From the NCBI RefSeq assembly GCF_028275115.1, contig NZ_JAQCNH010000150.1:1-44104 (forward strand): DNA of 44,104 nucleotides, read 5' to 3'. The notes under the pieces are model-generated. The model was not told the DNA's origin and did not search any database. It saw only the letters and a list, made by a program, of their open reading frames with translations. Shown one piece after another: positions 16,873-24,775 of this stretch. Origin of the DNA: Halorientalis sp. (GTDB lineage Archaea > Halobacteriota > Halobacteria > Halobacteriales > Haloarculaceae). The first letter of the stretch is position 1. Each line of letters starts with the position of its first letter. A program made the position numbers and the translations under genes.

Positions 16873-17463
16873 TCACTGCGGGGCCGGTTCCGGTTCGGGC
16901 TCGTCACGGACGAGGCGCCCCTGCATCGTCCGGAGGTCCGTCTGGAGCGTCGACAGTTGACGGCGGAACTCGGCCACCTGTTCCGCTCGGTCGTCGTCGA
17001 GATGCTCGACGTACTCCCGGAGTCGTCGTTCGAGTGCCTCGTGTTTGACGAGGAGGGCGTTGACTCGTCGGTTGAGCGCGAGCAACACCGTCCGGAGCCC
17101 GCGTTCGTACCGGTCGAACGCCTCGTCCGCGGCGCTCAGAAACGTGTCGCCGGCAGCCGCGTTGGCGGCGACGAGGGCGTCGAGCGGTCGCGCAGCCAGC
17201 CGCCGGAGCGGGCTCCGCTCGTCGACGGACGCGGCGCTCGGGAGGGTATCGTCGAGCCGGTCGGCACCGTCCCGAACGGCGTCGGTGCACAGTTCGACGG
17301 CCGCCGTGCGCGTGGCCGCCTCCGATTTCAATCCGGCCAGCACCGCGTCGTCGATCCGGCGTTGGAAGACGAGTGCGTTCCACACAGCCATGCGGCCCTC
17401 GCGGATAGCCCGTCGCTGGAGATCGAAAACCCGGCCGATGAAACCGGTCCCGTGGTGTGACAT
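16873..17463 (-). CDS. second phasin-like helical protein
   Basis: A 196-residue helical protein whose N-terminus (GFIGRVFDLQRRAIREGRMA, then FQRRIDDAVL) aligns with that of the neighbouring PhaP-like protein (FELQRKALERSQ, FQERLNEAM). It is Arg-rich rather than Glu-rich, and ends with a coiled coil and a PEPEPAPQ tail. The two look like a diverged pair. ATG 17463 is used because a GTTAAG element lies about 27 bases upstream; the longer frame reads back into the decayed regulator behind it. Function is not known; a polymer-granule surface or a partner of the downstream protein is a guess. Confidence 0.5.
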   Translation of the reverse strand: MSHHGTGFIGRVFDLQRRAIREGRMAVWNALVFQRRIDDAVLAGLKSEAATRTAAVELCTDAVRDGADRLDDTLPSAASVDERSPLRRLAARPLDALVAANAAAGDTFLSAADEAFDRYERGLRTVLLALNRRVNALLVKHEALERRLREYVEHLDDDRAEQVAEFRRQLSTLQTDLRTMQGRLVRDEPEPEPAPQ

Positions 17464-17489
17464 ATCATGCCACGTTTGCCCGGGGCATC

Positions 17490-18073
17490 TTAACACTGCC
17501 GTCGGACACAGAAGTCGATATCGAGCGCCGACGGTGAGATGTCGAGTTCCGCCGCCACCGCCTCGGTGTTGGCCCCGTGGGATAGTCGAGGGAGCCCGTC
17601 TCCGAAGCCGTCGCCACCACTCTCCGCTGGCGGTCGGCCGTCCGCCGTCGACGGAGACGAGACCGCGTCCCGGTTTCACACCCCGTCGGTCAAGCTGGCC
17701 GCCGACGCTCTCACGTTGTCCGAACGAGCGTGTCGAGCCTTACCCGGCTTCTGCGAGCGACCCGTCGTCGGGTTCCGCGACGAACGTCTCGACCGGCGGT
17801 TCCAGCGGCACCCACGACTCCGTGACCGAGAACAACAAGAGCGGCTCGGTCGTCGGACTCGCCGAGCAGGTCCGGCGACACGACGGTTTCGCGGTCCGAC
17901 GTACGCCGGGCCACCTCCCGGAGGGTCGGGCCGCTGAGTCCGACCAGCCAGACGCCCGTCTCTCCGGTCGGAAGTACCGACAGCACCCGGGACTCCACGT
18001 CCGGGTAGTCCGTCGAGAGGTCACCGATCCAGGCTGCCTGCGGCAGTCGAACGCGCAATTTCGCTCGTGGCAC
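17490..18073 (-). pseudogene. decayed Bat/HTH-10 family regulator
   Basis: Remains of a bacterio-opsin-activator-type transcription regulator. From GTG 18073 the frame reads VPRAKLRVRLPQAAWIGDLS and on to GESDDRA, the typical N-terminal domain. One extra base near 17850 then shifts the frame: the next frame continues LLLFSVTESWVPLEPPVETF and soon meets TAA near 17741. Farther on, two frames hold pieces of the HTH-10 domain: ADRQRRVVATASETGSLDYP (from about 17632), then after another shift ANTEAVAAELDISPSALD, ending at TAA 17490-17492. At least two shifts and a stop make a working protein unlikely, unless the sequence has errors. Confidence 0.7.
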
Positions 18074-18288
18074 GGGACGTCTGAACCGTTCGGGTACACC
18101 ACTCAGTAGGTGGTTCCGAACATGTTCGATACTCCGTCCGAACCCGTTCGACACAACCGTTGTGGGCGGTGCCGGCCCACCTCCGTGCACGGGAGTCGGG
18201 ACCGGAGGCATCGATCGTCGGGTCGTCGAGGAGACGGGTGCGCCGTGCGCCGCACCGCGGACAGGTTGACTCGCTCGACGTGCTGGAG

Positions 18289-18294
18289 AAAAAA
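18289..18294 (-). terminator. T-tract after the winged-helix regulator
   Basis: A6 on the plus strand, reading as T6 on the minus strand 21 bases beyond the stop of gene 18316-19122. No hairpin is needed for archaeal termination. The surrounding 18074-18315 has a degenerate CPRCG-containing frame without a start codon. Confidence 0.4.
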
Positions 18295-18315
18295 GGCTCG
18301 AACGGCCTCGCCCTG

Positions 18316-19122
18316 TCACTCCGCAGCGTCGACGATCTCGTAACTGACGTTGTCCTCGCGGAGCCGGTCCGTGTGGCCCGCGAGGTCGGACTCGACGACC
18401 AGCAGGAGGACGTCCAATCCGCGAGTCGCGGCCTCGCGGACGGCGTTGGCGGTCCCGAATCGCAGGTCCGGTTCGCGGCCTGCGGCGCTGGCGGCGGCCA
18501 GCGCCTCGGTGCCGGCGACCGCGAGCAGGTCGTGGTCGTCTGCGAGGGTGGCCACGCGGTCAGTGTCGGCGACGCGACTCCCACCGTCGTCGACACGGGG
18601 GAGCGAGACGATGGTCACGTTGCCGAGTTCGTAGTCCAGCACACCCTCGAAGTCGGTAACGCCGACGTCCGTGTTGGCAGTGGCGTCGGTGACCGCGACC
18701 GCCGTCGCCGAGCCGGTGGTCCCCGGCGTCGCGTGGAGGGTGCCGTCGTGCATCGACAGCGAGACCGCCTGCCCCTCCTCGACCTCGCTCGCGGCGAGCG
18801 CGGTCTCGATCTCGACCTGACCGATCACCTCCTCGGAGACGTGTGTGACGTACTCCTCGAGACGGCTAGTGTGGGAGATGAGCCAGTCGACGCCCTCTTT
18901 GGTCACCTCGTAACGACCCCGACCGTGTTTCTGAACGAAACCCTGCTTGATGAGATCCTGTAAGTAGTCGCTGACCGCTTGAGAGGTGATGCCGATGGCG
19001 TCTGCGACCTCCTGCTGGCTGACCGCCGGCTGTCGTTCGGCGATCTGGACGAGGATCTGGTAGCGCGTCGCGTCCCGCTTGCTCCGGAGCACGTTCGCGT
19101 CACTGGACTCGTCCGCTGTCAT
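18316..19122 (-). CDS. winged-helix transcription regulator with C-terminal sensor domain
   Basis: A 268-residue regulator. Residues about 12-80 form a winged helix (RYQILVQIAERQPAVSQQEV, IGITSQAVSDYLQDLIKQGF, GRYEVTKEGVDWL). A linker helix is followed by a large alpha/beta domain (100-268) with no known ligand motif. It resembles an archaeal family now labelled DUF7839, from memory. It is divergent from the cobalamin operon with 148 bases between start codons, so it is a candidate regulator of that operon, but nothing in the sequence proves this. ATG 19122 is used; an AATACTTG element lies about 30 bases upstream. Confidence 0.8.
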   Translation of the reverse strand: MTADESSDANVLRSKRDATRYQILVQIAERQPAVSQQEVADAIGITSQAVSDYLQDLIKQGFVQKHGRGRYEVTKEGVDWLISHTSRLEEYVTHVSEEVIGQVEIETALAASEVEEGQAVSLSMHDGTLHATPGTTGSATAVAVTDATANTDVGVTDFEGVLDYELGNVTIVSLPRVDDGGSRVADTDRVATLADDHDLLAVAGTEALAAASAAGREPDLRFGTANAVREAATRGLDVLLLVVESDLAGHTDRLREDNVSYEIVDAAE

Positions 19123-19226
19123 GACTCTCGCTGTGGCCTGAAAGTTCAAGTATTTTTGCCATGCTCCCGGGCTCGTTTCGCGGATCGAGTGGTTCTCCCG
19201 ACGTTTGAAAATCTAGGTTTCGTTAG

Positions 19227-19263
19227 TACAACCAAAATTGTTTTATTCGAGACTCCAGTTGTA
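19227..19263 (+). promoter_or_regulatory. cobalamin operon promoter with TACAAC/GTTGTA repeats
   Basis: TACAAC (19227-19232) and GTTGTA (19258-19263) form an inverted repeat flanking the TATA-like TTTTATTC (19241-19248, about 27 bases before ATG 19271). Inside it, ACAA-N6-TTGT (19228-19241) is a second inverted repeat touching the TATA box. Related AGTTGTAA sites occur at the cbtB and CbiX promoters. An operator role is inferred. Confidence 0.5.
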
Positions 19264-19270
19264 TTCGGTG

Positions 19271-19930
19271 ATGTCTCGCGTAGCGCTCCCACACGATGCG
19301 AAGGCGGGGCCGACCAAGCCCGAAGTCCGGGCCGTGTTGCTCTCGAAACTGGGGCTCACGGACGCGGATCACTTCGTCGAGGTCGGCTCCTGTACCGGTG
19401 CGGTAACGATCGAGGCGGCTCGGCGGGCCGGGCGCGTCACGGCCGTCGAACGCAAGGAATCCCGCCTCGAGGCGACTCGCAAGAATCTCGACGCCAACGA
19501 GACCAGCGCCGAGGTCGACCTGCGTCCGGTGGAGGCCCCCGATGGGCTTCCCGACGACGCCGACGCGCTTTTTCTCGGTGGTAGCCGCAACTACGAGGCC
19601 GTCCTCGACCACGCCGCGGCGGCCGGCGTCGACTGCGTTATTATGAACGTCTCGCGACTCGAAGTCGCCGGCGCGGCCACCGAGGCGTTCCGCGACCGGG
19701 ACCTGCTGGACGAGGTCGTCCAGTTCCAGGTCAGTCACGGGTACGAACTCGCCGGCGCGACGAGTTTCGACTCGGACAATCCAGTCTACATGCTCGTCGG
19801 GAGTGCGGGCGATACAGCGGTCGCCACCGACGGCGGTAGACGAAGCGACGCCTCGCGGGCCTCCTCAGACCTGCGGTCTAGTGGTGGTTCCGTAGGGGAG
19901 GCGAGCGGAGTTTCGGGAGGTCAGCGATGA
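19271..19930 (+). CDS. cbiT: cobalt-precorrin-6B C15-methyltransferase (decarboxylating)
   Basis: Methylates C15 and decarboxylates the C12 acetate side chain of the corrin precursor. The 219-residue protein has a class I SAM fold: VEVGSCTGAVTIEAA (motif I; the more usual G-C-G-T-G reads G-S-C-T-G) and a conserved N-terminal GPTKPEVRAVLLSKL. The last 40 residues are a Ser/Gly-rich tail. It is stand-alone, not fused to CbiE as in CobL; cbiE is separate at 36268. First gene of a gapless operon. ATG 19271 lies about 27 bases after the TATA element and its stop overlaps the cbiL start. Confidence 0.9.
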   Translation: MSRVALPHDAKAGPTKPEVRAVLLSKLGLTDADHFVEVGSCTGAVTIEAARRAGRVTAVERKESRLEATRKNLDANETSAEVDLRPVEAPDGLPDDADALFLGGSRNYEAVLDHAAAAGVDCVIMNVSRLEVAGAATEAFRDRDLLDEVVQFQVSHGYELAGATSFDSDNPVYMLVGSAGDTAVATDGGRRSDASRASSDLRSSGGSVGEASGVSGGQR

Positions 19931-20700
19931 CGCTCTACGGTATCGGTCTCGGGCCGGGCGAGGCCGACCTCGTGACGGTCCGTGGCAGGCGCGTCCTCGA
20001 GACGGTCGACGTGGTCTACTCGCCGGGCCGGCTCTCCCGGACGGTCGCGACCGAACACGTTCCCGAGGCACGTATCGGCGACCTCGACTTCCCGATGACT
20101 CGCGACGAGGAGAAACTCCGGGCGGCCTGGAAGGAGGCCGCCGCAGAGATCGCCCCTCGCGCTCGCGACGGCGACGCCGCTTTCGTCACGCTCGGAGACC
20201 CGAACGTCTACTCGACGTTCGGTCATCTCAGGCGAACGCTCGGGGCGTTCCACCCCGACGTGGAACTGGAAGTCGTGCCGGGCGTCAGTGCGATGACGGC
20301 GTTCGCCACGGCGCTCGGCGTCGAGATTCCGGCCGGTTCCGGGCTCGCACTTCGCGAAGCCGACCAGGGTCGGTCACCGACCGGTCCGGACCGGATGATA
20401 CTGTTCAAGGTGACGGACGCGCCCGCGACCCACGAGGGGCTCGTCGATGCCGGCTACGACGTAACGTACGGTCGCCGGCTGTTCATGCAGCAGGGCGAGA
20501 CGGTCGTGACCGACGACCCCGCCGAGGTCGACGAGCGCGATTACTACACTCTTGCATACGCGAACCGAAGCGACGCGGAGCGTGACCTCGCGACGGCGAC
20601 GTTCGGGCAGGCTGGGAACGGCGGCGGTCCGATCACCAAAGAGCGTGCGGAGGGCGTCGCCTCCGGCGACGAGTCCCCGGAGGTGCGTTCGGATGACTGA
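19927..20700 (+). CDS. cbiL: precorrin-2/cobalt-factor II C20-methyltransferase
   Basis: SAM-dependent tetrapyrrole methylase that adds the C20 methyl, the first ring methylation after precorrin-2. Seen in 257 residues: the N-terminal GIGLGPGEADLVTVRG, a central LGDPNVYSTF and the following VVPGVSAMTAFA, all diagnostic for the family. The C-terminal 30 residues are an acidic, Gly-rich tail. ATG 19927 overlaps the cbiT stop by four bases; its own stop lies eight bases beyond the cbiF start. Confidence 0.92.
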   Translation: MTLYGIGLGPGEADLVTVRGRRVLETVDVVYSPGRLSRTVATEHVPEARIGDLDFPMTRDEEKLRAAWKEAAAEIAPRARDGDAAFVTLGDPNVYSTFGHLRRTLGAFHPDVELEVVPGVSAMTAFATALGVEIPAGSGLALREADQGRSPTGPDRMILFKVTDAPATHEGLVDAGYDVTYGRRLFMQQGETVVTDDPAEVDERDYYTLAYANRSDAERDLATATFGQAGNGGGPITKERAEGVASGDESPEVRSDD

Positions 20701-21580
20701 GACCGACCCACAGGACGCCATCGACGCCACCGCCGGGCGCGCCGACCGCGACCACCGCGTCTACGAACACAGCGCCGGCGACGAGCAGGCGGGAATCCCG
20801 TTCATCGGTGCCGGCCCGGGAGACCCGAAACTGCTCACCGTCGCCGGCCGCGAGCTCGTCGAAGCCGCCGACCTGGTGGTCCACGCCGGTTCGCTGGTCA
20901 ACAGCGAACTGCTGGACGCCTACTGTGCGGACGCGGAGACGGTGTCATCGATCGGCAAAGACCTCGAAGAGCTGATTCCGCTCATGCGGGACGCACACGA
21001 GGCCGGCGAGAACGTCGTCAGACTCCACAGCGGCGACCCCGCCATCTACGGCGCGGCCTTAGAGCAGATGGACGCGCTGGAACACGAGGGGGTGCCGACC
21101 TACTTCGTCCCCGGCGTGACCGCGGCCTTCGCCGCGAGCGCCACCCTGCGGACCCAGTTGACGCTCAACGAGGTCTCGAATCACGTCGCCTTCACCCGGC
21201 CCCAGGGGAAGACGCTCGACGAAGACGAGGACCACATCGCCGAGTTCGTCGAGATGGGGGACGTGACGACCTGTGTTTACCTGGGCACCCACGCGGTCGC
21301 GGAGACGATGGACCGACTGCTGGAACAGGGGAAAGACCCCGAAACGCCCGTCGCAGTGGTCTATCACGCGTCCTGGCCGGACGAGGACGTGATCGAAGGC
21401 ACCATCGAGAGTATCGGCGACCGGGTCGAGGCGGCCGGCTATCGCGCCTCGGCGCTGGTAATAATCGGCGAAGCGGTCGCCGGCGACGGCTACGAGCGGT
21501 CGTATCTCTACGACGGCTGGGCATCGCGTGGGAGCGACGGCGACGCGGACGCAGACACCGGAACGGAGGCAGACGACTGA
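20693..21580 (+). CDS. cbiF: cobalt-precorrin-4 C11-methyltransferase
   Basis: Adds the C11 methyl to the corrin ring. In 295 residues it has IPFIGAGPGDPKLLTV, VHAGSLVN, the family marker HSGDPAIYGA and FVPGVTAAFAASA, followed by the LTLNEVS segment typical of CbiF/CobM. ATG 20693 is preceded seven bases earlier by GGAGGTG, a good ribosome-binding site, which decides the start within the longer open frame. N- and C-terminal acidic tails flank the catalytic core. Confidence 0.93.
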   Translation: MTETDPQDAIDATAGRADRDHRVYEHSAGDEQAGIPFIGAGPGDPKLLTVAGRELVEAADLVVHAGSLVNSELLDAYCADAETVSSIGKDLEELIPLMRDAHEAGENVVRLHSGDPAIYGAALEQMDALEHEGVPTYFVPGVTAAFAASATLRTQLTLNEVSNHVAFTRPQGKTLDEDEDHIAEFVEMGDVTTCVYLGTHAVAETMDRLLEQGKDPETPVAVVYHASWPDEDVIEGTIESIGDRVEAAGYRASALVIIGEAVAGDGYERSYLYDGWASRGSDGDADADTGTEADD

Positions 21581-22590
21581 TGAGTACGGACACGGACGAT
21601 ACGGCCGACGGGAGCACAGACACGGACTCCGACGAATCGACGGACAGTGGCGGCCACTGTTCGACGCCGGACAGTGACGGCGAGGTTGCCGAGGAGATCG
21701 CAATCGTCTCCTTCGAGCGCAAGTGGGAGACGGCGGAGGAGATCGTCACGGAGATCGGCGACCGCTACGAGACCATCGACCTGATCGAGTACCACGGCGA
21801 CGTGTTCGCCGAACACTGGGGCGAGTACGATTGTTTCCTCGGACTGATGGCGAGCGGCATCGCGATGCGAAAAACAGCACCACTACTCGACGACAAGTGG
21901 GACGACCCCGCTATCGTCGTCGTCGACGAGGAACTGACCTGGGCTATCCCGATTACGGGCGGCCACCACGGCGCGAACCAGGTGGCGGACGACCTCGCGA
22001 CCATGGGTGCGGTCCCGGCGATGACGACGGCTTCGGAGGCCGCGGACAAGCAGGGCGTCGAGAAACAGGCCAAGGCCCTCGACAGCCACGTCGTCAACGG
22101 CGATTCCACCGTGGCGACGAACCTCGCGGTGCTCGACGACGAGCTGGGACCGGTCGAGCGACTCGACGGCCCGCGAGCGGTGCTAGTCGACGACGACGTG
22201 ACGGTCCTCAAGCGCAACGGGGACGACGGCGTGGTGCTGGGGACCGGCAGCGTCTCCGGGGCGAAAAGCGAGCAGTTCGAGACAGCCTGGAAACGTGCCC
22301 TCGACGGCACCGACTACGACCTCGGCGACGTGGAGTTCGTGGCGACCGGTACGCGGAAAGAGGGGGAAGACGGACTGCTCGAGGCCGCGGCGGCTCTGGA
22401 CCTGGGCGTCGTCTCCTTCGAGAAAGAGACCCTTGTGGAGTTCGAGGGCCCGTCGCCATCCCGGTCGAAGGAACTGATCGGCTGGCCAGGCATCTCGGAG
22501 GCCAGCGCCATCGCGGGTGGGCGCGACCACGAACTGCTCCGCGAGAAGGAGCGGTACGACGAGGCCGTAACGGTGGCGATCGGCCGATGA
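21580..22590 (+). CDS. cbiG: cobalt-precorrin-5A hydrolase
   Basis: Opens the delta-lactone of cobalt-precorrin-5A and releases acetaldehyde, a step of the anaerobic (early cobalt) route. The 336-residue protein starts with a 35-residue acidic Asp/Ser/Thr tail containing GGHCS. The N-terminal CbiG domain follows ([30 protein letters not shown]) and then the C-terminal domain ([16 protein letters not shown]). ATG shares its A with the cbiF stop. Its presence argues for cobalt-containing intermediates. Confidence 0.92.
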   Translation: MSTDTDDTADGSTDTDSDESTDSGGHCSTPDSDGEVAEEIAIVSFERKWETAEEIVTEIGDRYETIDLIEYHGDVFAEHWGEYDCFLGLMASGIAMRKTAPLLDDKWDDPAIVVVDEELTWAIPITGGHHGANQVADDLATMGAVPAMTTASEAADKQGVEKQAKALDSHVVNGDSTVATNLAVLDDELGPVERLDGPRAVLVDDDVTVLKRNGDDGVVLGTGSVSGAKSEQFETAWKRALDGTDYDLGDVEFVATGTRKEGEDGLLEAAAALDLGVVSFEKETLVEFEGPSPSRSKELIGWPGISEASAIAGGRDHELLREKERYDEAVTVAIGR

Positions 22591-23486
22591 CCCGGGCCGA
22601 AGACGGACCTGGCGACCACGGGACGCTGTACGTCGTCGGTATCGGGCCGGGCCTGCCAGGCGGGATGACCCAGCGGGCCAAAAACGTCATTCGAACAGCC
22701 GACTGTGTGATCGCCTCGAACCTCTACCAGGAGTTCCTCCGGAAAGACGGGACACTCCCACCCGAGAGCGCCGAAGTGGCGGCGGCCACGGACGGCGGTG
22801 CGGCCTCGGGCGACTCGGCCGGCACAGTGTTGGAGCGTCCGAACGGCGACCACCAGACGCTCGTCCGGTCGACGATGGGGCGACAGGTCGAACTCGCTCG
22901 GGAGGCGTTCGAGCGCGTCCGCGCGGGTGAAGATATCGCCCACGTCTCCGGCGGTGACCCGAACGTCTACGGCAAGAGCGATCTGCTGTTCACGATGGCC
23001 GAGGAGGATGGGGCGACGGACATCCCCATCGAGATTGTGCCTGGCGTCACGGCGGCGCTGGGCGGGGCGGCCAACCTCGGCGCACCGCTCTCGAACGATT
23101 TCTGTACCGTGTCGCTGTCGGACAAGTGGCGCGGCTGGGAGGAGATCGCCGAGAAACTGCGTGCGGCCGCGATTTCGGGGTTCGTGATCGTCCTCTACAA
23201 CTGCTGGCGTGACTACGAGCGCGCCATCGACGTCGTCCGGGAGCAGCGGGCCGAGGACGTGCCCGTCGCGATCGTCAACGACGCCTGCCGCGACGACGCC
23301 GGCCGCAACCTGGACGGCGAGACACACACCATCACTACCCTCGCCGAGGTGACCGACCACGACGAGAAGGTCGGCGGAATGGGGTCGTCCATTCTGATCG
23401 GCACCCACGAGACCGAAGTCTGGGAGAACGACCACCGCGAGTTCCTGGTCACGCCCCGTGGCGGGCGTGACGTGGAGGATTTCTGA
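22587..23486 (+). CDS. precorrin-3B C17-methyltransferase-like (divergent CbiH paralogue)
   Basis: A tetrapyrrole methylase, 299 residues, with VVGIGPGLPGGMTQRA, HVSGGDPNVYGK and IVPGVTAALGGAANLGAPL. It belongs near CbiH/CobJ but differs at the place where CbiH has GYTTYVELL (here ASNLYQEFL). An insertion of about 40 residues rich in Ala, Gly and Thr interrupts the N-terminal domain. The next gene is a more canonical CbiH, so this copy may have taken over another step or substrate form; that is inference. ATG 22587 overlaps the cbiG stop by four bases. Confidence 0.85.
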   Translation: MTRAEDGPGDHGTLYVVGIGPGLPGGMTQRAKNVIRTADCVIASNLYQEFLRKDGTLPPESAEVAAATDGGAASGDSAGTVLERPNGDHQTLVRSTMGRQVELAREAFERVRAGEDIAHVSGGDPNVYGKSDLLFTMAEEDGATDIPIEIVPGVTAALGGAANLGAPLSNDFCTVSLSDKWRGWEEIAEKLRAAAISGFVIVLYNCWRDYERAIDVVREQRAEDVPVAIVNDACRDDAGRNLDGETHTITTLAEVTDHDEKVGGMGSSILIGTHETEVWENDHREFLVTPRGGRDVEDF

Positions 23487-23489
23487 CCC

Positions 23490-24524
23490 ATGAGTACCGA
23501 CGACACGACGACGACCGACGCGAGCACAGAGACGGAATCGAACTGCGACGCGAGCGAAGCGGAGAGTGCCCCGGAAGCGGCCGCCGAGGCCAGCACCGAA
23601 TCCAAATGCGGCGGCTCGACGACTGCCACCCAGGAAACCGGGGGCGAGTCCAAGTGCGGCGCGTCCGCATCGTCGAGTTCCTCCAGCGGTTGTGGCGCGA
23701 GTTCCGACGAGGAGGAGGATGTCGGCGCGACCGTCGACGACTTCGACGCCGACCCCGGCCAGCTGGTCGCGGTCGGGCTCGGTCCCGGTCAGCCAGCGGG
23801 GATGACCGACCGGGCGAAGACGGCGCTGGCCGACGCCGAACACATCGTCGGCTACACGACCTACGTCGAACTGCTGCCCGACGAGATCACCGAGGCGGCA
23901 GAGGACATCTACGACACGCCGATGTGTGGCGAAGTCTCCCGAACTGAGGAGGCCATCGACCGGGCGCTCGCCGGCAACGACGTGGCGATCATCGGCAGCG
24001 GCGACCCGAACGTCTACGCGCTCGCGGGTCTCGCGCTGGAGATCGTCGAGTCGAAGGGTGCGACAGCCTCGATGCTCGACTTCGACGTGGTGCCCGGCGT
24101 CCCGGCCGCCCAGTCGTGTGCTGCCCGTGTGGGTGCACCACTGGTGAACGACACTGTCTCCATCTCGCTGTCGGACCACCTCACCGACATGCCGACCATC
24201 GAGTCGCGGCTCCACGCCACGGCCAAGGAGGGGTTCACAATCGCCATCTACAACCCCTGGAGCCGCAAGCGCCGCGAGAACTTCGAGAAGTGCTGTGAGA
24301 TACTGCTGGAACACCGCGATTCCGGGACACCGGTCGGCGTCGTCCACGCTGCCGGCCGCGAGGACGAACGGGTCGAAATCGTCGACCTCGGAGAGTTACC
24401 GGACCTGGGCGAGACCGACCTGATAGACATGACCACGACCCTTCTCGTCGGTAACGAGGACACCTACGTCTGGGACGACCGGATGGTGACCCCACGGGGT
24501 TACGAGACTAAATACGACTACTGA
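23490..24524 (+). CDS. cbiH: cobalt-precorrin-3B C17-methyltransferase with Cys-rich N-terminal tail
   Basis: Methylates C17 and contracts the macrocycle. The catalytic core (about 88-344) has AVGLGPGQPAGMTDRAKTAL, IVGYTTYVELL, IGSGDPNVYA and VVPGVPAAQSCAAR, all typical of CbiH/CobJ. In front lies an 87-residue Ser/Thr/Glu-rich, presumably disordered tail with cysteines at 19, 40, 56 and 68 in repeating ESKCGxS-like contexts. Such a tail is not part of the enzyme family; cobalt handling or iron-sulfur binding are guesses. The start is three bases after the previous stop. Its own stop shares one base with the ferredoxin ATG. Confidence 0.92.
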   Translation: MSTDDTTTTDASTETESNCDASEAESAPEAAAEASTESKCGGSTTATQETGGESKCGASASSSSSSGCGASSDEEEDVGATVDDFDADPGQLVAVGLGPGQPAGMTDRAKTALADAEHIVGYTTYVELLPDEITEAAEDIYDTPMCGEVSRTEEAIDRALAGNDVAIIGSGDPNVYALAGLALEIVESKGATASMLDFDVVPGVPAAQSCAARVGAPLVNDTVSISLSDHLTDMPTIESRLHATAKEGFTIAIYNPWSRKRRENFEKCCEILLEHRDSGTPVGVVHAAGREDERVEIVDLGELPDLGETDLIDMTTTLLVGNEDTYVWDDRMVTPRGYETKYDY

Positions 24525-24775
24525 TGACGTACACTGTCACACTCGACCGGGCAGCCTGTGACGGGATCTTCGCCTGTCTCGTCCGGGACGACCGGTTCAC
24601 GGAACGCGACGACGGACTGGCCGGCATCGATGCCGCCGAGGATCACCACGACGCCGACGAGACGGTGACGGTCACGTTCGACGATGACCGATTCGCCGAC
24701 GCCGAACAGGCCGCCGCGGCCTGTCCGGTCGACGCGATCAGCGTGTCGGCGGCGACCGAGGGGGGAGAGCCATGA
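24524..24775 (+). CDS. small 3Fe-4S-type ferredoxin
   Basis: An 83-residue acidic ferredoxin. Ligands: C12, C18 and C67 (ACPVDAI). In the motif C-x2-[C/D]-x2-C the central position is Ile15, so only three cysteines are available, as in 3Fe-4S ferredoxins of the C-x5-C...CP kind. An insertion rich in Asp and His (about 36-48) lies between the halves. Its place in the corrin operon suggests it delivers electrons for ring contraction, cobalt reduction or the missing precorrin-6 reduction; which one is not shown. ATG shares its A with the cbiH stop. Confidence 0.85.
   Translation: MTYTVTLDRAACDGIFACLVRDDRFTERDDGLAGIDAAEDHHDADETVTVTFDDDRFADAEQAAAACPVDAISVSAATEGGEP

Noticed and set aside
18074..18315. 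Minus-strand frame with CPRCGARRTRLLDDP, zinc-ribbon-like
   Set aside because: No start codon before the motif and no second CxxC pair of normal spacing; possibly a relic.
22314..24347. 677-codon open frame antisense to the cbiG/cbiH genes
   Set aside because: Long antisense frames arise from the biased GC-rich codon use; the translation is not protein-like and the sense genes are certain.
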